From Chitinophagales bacterium (GTDB taxonomy: Bacteria; Bacteroidota; Bacteroidia; Chitinophagales; LD1), in the NCBI GenBank assembly GCA_016786765.1, contig JAEUUZ010000048.1, positions 62,001 through 126,000 on the forward strand: a stretch of 64,000 nt of DNA. Reading direction: 5' to 3'. The notes beneath the pieces are model-generated. The model was given only the letters and a program-made list of their open reading frames with translations, ran no database searches and had not been told where the DNA came from. This document shows, one piece after another, positions 63,089-64,000 of this stretch (position 1 is the stretch's first letter; each line of letters opens with the position of its first letter). The position numbers and the translations under genes are program-made.

Positions 63089-64000
63089 ATGTCGTATCCA
63101 TATCAAATCAAAACATTAGAAGATTATCACAAAACCTATGCAGAAAGTATTTCCAATCCCAAACAATTTTGGTTTGACATCGCACAACATTTCCAGTGGA
63201 AAAAGGCACCTACATCCGTTGAAGATTCATTGAACTGGAATTTCAAAGACCCCAAAGTAGAATGGTTCAAAGGCTCTACCTTAAACATCACCGAAAACTG
63301 TTTAGATCGTCATTTAGAAAAGAACACAAACACTCCGGCCTTGATTTGGGAACCGAATGATCCGGAAGAGCACTACAGAATACTTACCTACAAAGAGCTT
63401 CATTTTAAGGTGATGCAATTCGCCAATGTATTGAAGAATAATGGCGTGAAGAAAGGCGACCGAGTATGTATCTATATGGGTATGATTCCTGAGTTGGCTA
63501 TCGCTGTTTTAGCCTGTGCTCGAATTGGCGCCATTCACAGTGTTATCTTTGGCGGTTTCAGTGCACAAAGTATTGCCGATCGTTTGATTGACGCGAATGC
63601 AGAGTTTATCATTACCCAAGACGGAGCACACAGAGGCAATAAAGAAGTACCGTTGAAAAATGTAATTGACGATGCTTTGTTGCAATGCCGATTCGTGAAA
63701 CGTGTAATTGTCCTCACCCATAACCGTATGCCGGTGAGTATGATTAAAGGCCGCGATACCTGGTGGGAAAACGAAATCAAAAAAGTAGAAACCCAAGGGA
63801 ATCCATACTGCGAAGCAGAAGAAATGGATGCCGAAGATCCTTTATTCATCCTATATACCAGCGGAAGTACAGGTAAACCCAAAGGCGTGGTGCATACATG
63901 CGGTGGCTATATGATTTACGCGAACTACACGTTTGTGAATGTATTCCAATATCAACCGGGGGAAGTCCATTTCTGTACGGCCGATATTGGTTGGATTACA
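63089..64000 (+). CDS. acs: Acetyl-CoA synthetase, partial (3' end outside window)
   Basis: 304 residues of the N-terminal part run to the window edge. ADP-forming-independent, AMP-type acyl-CoA synthetase features are present: QFWFDIAQHFQWKK near 30-43, RIGAIHSVIFGGFSAQS near 150-166 and the ATP-binding P-loop YTSGSTGKPKG near 258-268. The sequence matches AcsA (acetate + ATP + CoA to acetyl-CoA), with the VVHTCGGYM segment following. The C-terminal lid with the acetylated lysine lies beyond 64000. It starts 24 bp after the histidine kinase and may be read from the same transcript. Confidence 0.93.
   Translation, partial: MSYPYQIKTLEDYHKTYAESISNPKQFWFDIAQHFQWKKAPTSVEDSLNWNFKDPKVEWFKGSTLNITENCLDRHLEKNTNTPALIWEPNDPEEHYRILTYKELHFKVMQFANVLKNNGVKKGDRVCIYMGMIPELAIAVLACARIGAIHSVIFGGFSAQSIADRLIDANAEFIITQDGAHRGNKEVPLKNVIDDALLQCRFVKRVIVLTHNRMPVSMIKGRDTWWENEIKKVETQGNPYCEAEEMDAEDPLFILYTSGSTGKPKGVVHTCGGYMIYANYTFVNVFQYQPGEVHFCTADIGWIT

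Noticed and set aside
1-64000. CRISPR array, phage, transposon or defence island
   Set aside because: No regularly spaced repeats, transposase, integrase, phage structural or known defence genes; base composition and gene style look even throughout.

Overview
The window is ordinary chromosomal DNA of a member of the phylum Bacteroidota. The evidence is: secreted proteins with C-terminal type IX secretion (T9SS) sorting domains, a SusC-like TonB-dependent receptor with a carboxypeptidase-D-like N-terminal domain, SprB and PKD repeats, Bacteroidota families DUF4199 and DUF4105, AT-rich DNA, start codons without clear Shine-Dalgarno sequences, and several exact matches to the Bacteroidota -7 promoter element TAnnTTTG. 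I cannot place it below phylum level with confidence. I see no rRNA, tRNA, insertion sequence, prophage or CRISPR array. Both ends cut genes: an M28 peptidase on the left and acetyl-CoA synthetase on the right.

Layout. 1-6.7 kb: M28 peptidase fragment, then two tandem M43 metalloproteases with T9SS tails. 6.8-11.7 kb: aldo/keto reductase, pyrE, a Nudix protein, a YyaL-type thioredoxin-domain protein and a small HTH regulator. 11.8-18.4 kb: orphan histidine kinase, then an amt-rpe-TonB receptor run on the minus strand, and a small protein that may be a HolD-like (psi) polymerase subunit. 18.5-23.7 kb: ilvE, mutS, a CBS-domain protein, a tiny membrane protein and a rhomboid protease. 23.8-27.8 kb: penicillin acylase, membrane protein, DUF4105 protein. 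27.8-30.9 kb: a cysteine biosynthesis operon (cysE-cysM) preceded by a cysteine-rich leader peptide and terminator, then holA. 30.9-39.4 kb: one long minus-strand operon (sugar nucleotidyltransferase-like protein, tpiA, prmA, a 1689-residue secreted protein of unknown function, OmpH/Skp-like chaperone). 39.6-42.2 kb: clpB interrupted by a one-base frameshift. 42.2-49.3 kb: sugar epimerase-like protein, SPOR-like protein, CoA pyrophosphatase, coiled-coil protein, then a minus-strand cluster of three exported proteins. 49.6-55.7 kb: miaB, sigma-54 activator, lptE, a dihydroorotase homologue without its metal ligands, DUF4199, GT2 glycosyltransferase. 55.8-60.1 kb: a surface-sugar-like set (GT4, heptose-kinase-like GHMP kinase, GNAT, metallo-hydrolase). 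60.1-64 kb: M48 peptidase, conserved unknown protein, second orphan histidine kinase, acs.

The strongest unusual signal is at 27843-27990. A 22-codon open frame contains five cysteine codons, three of them consecutive. Its end carries a 7-base segment (GAGGGCT) that is repeated in the 3' arm of a rho-independent terminator immediately before cysE. The 5' arm of that terminator can therefore pair with either copy. This is the architecture of a cysteine-sensing transcription attenuator. A promoter-like sequence sits so close to the leader start codon that the leader may be leaderless. Other points worth checking are the non-catalytic dihydroorotase, the clpB frameshift, the possible divergent HolD, the giant protein in the tpiA-prmA operon, and an inverted repeat over a histidine kinase start codon.
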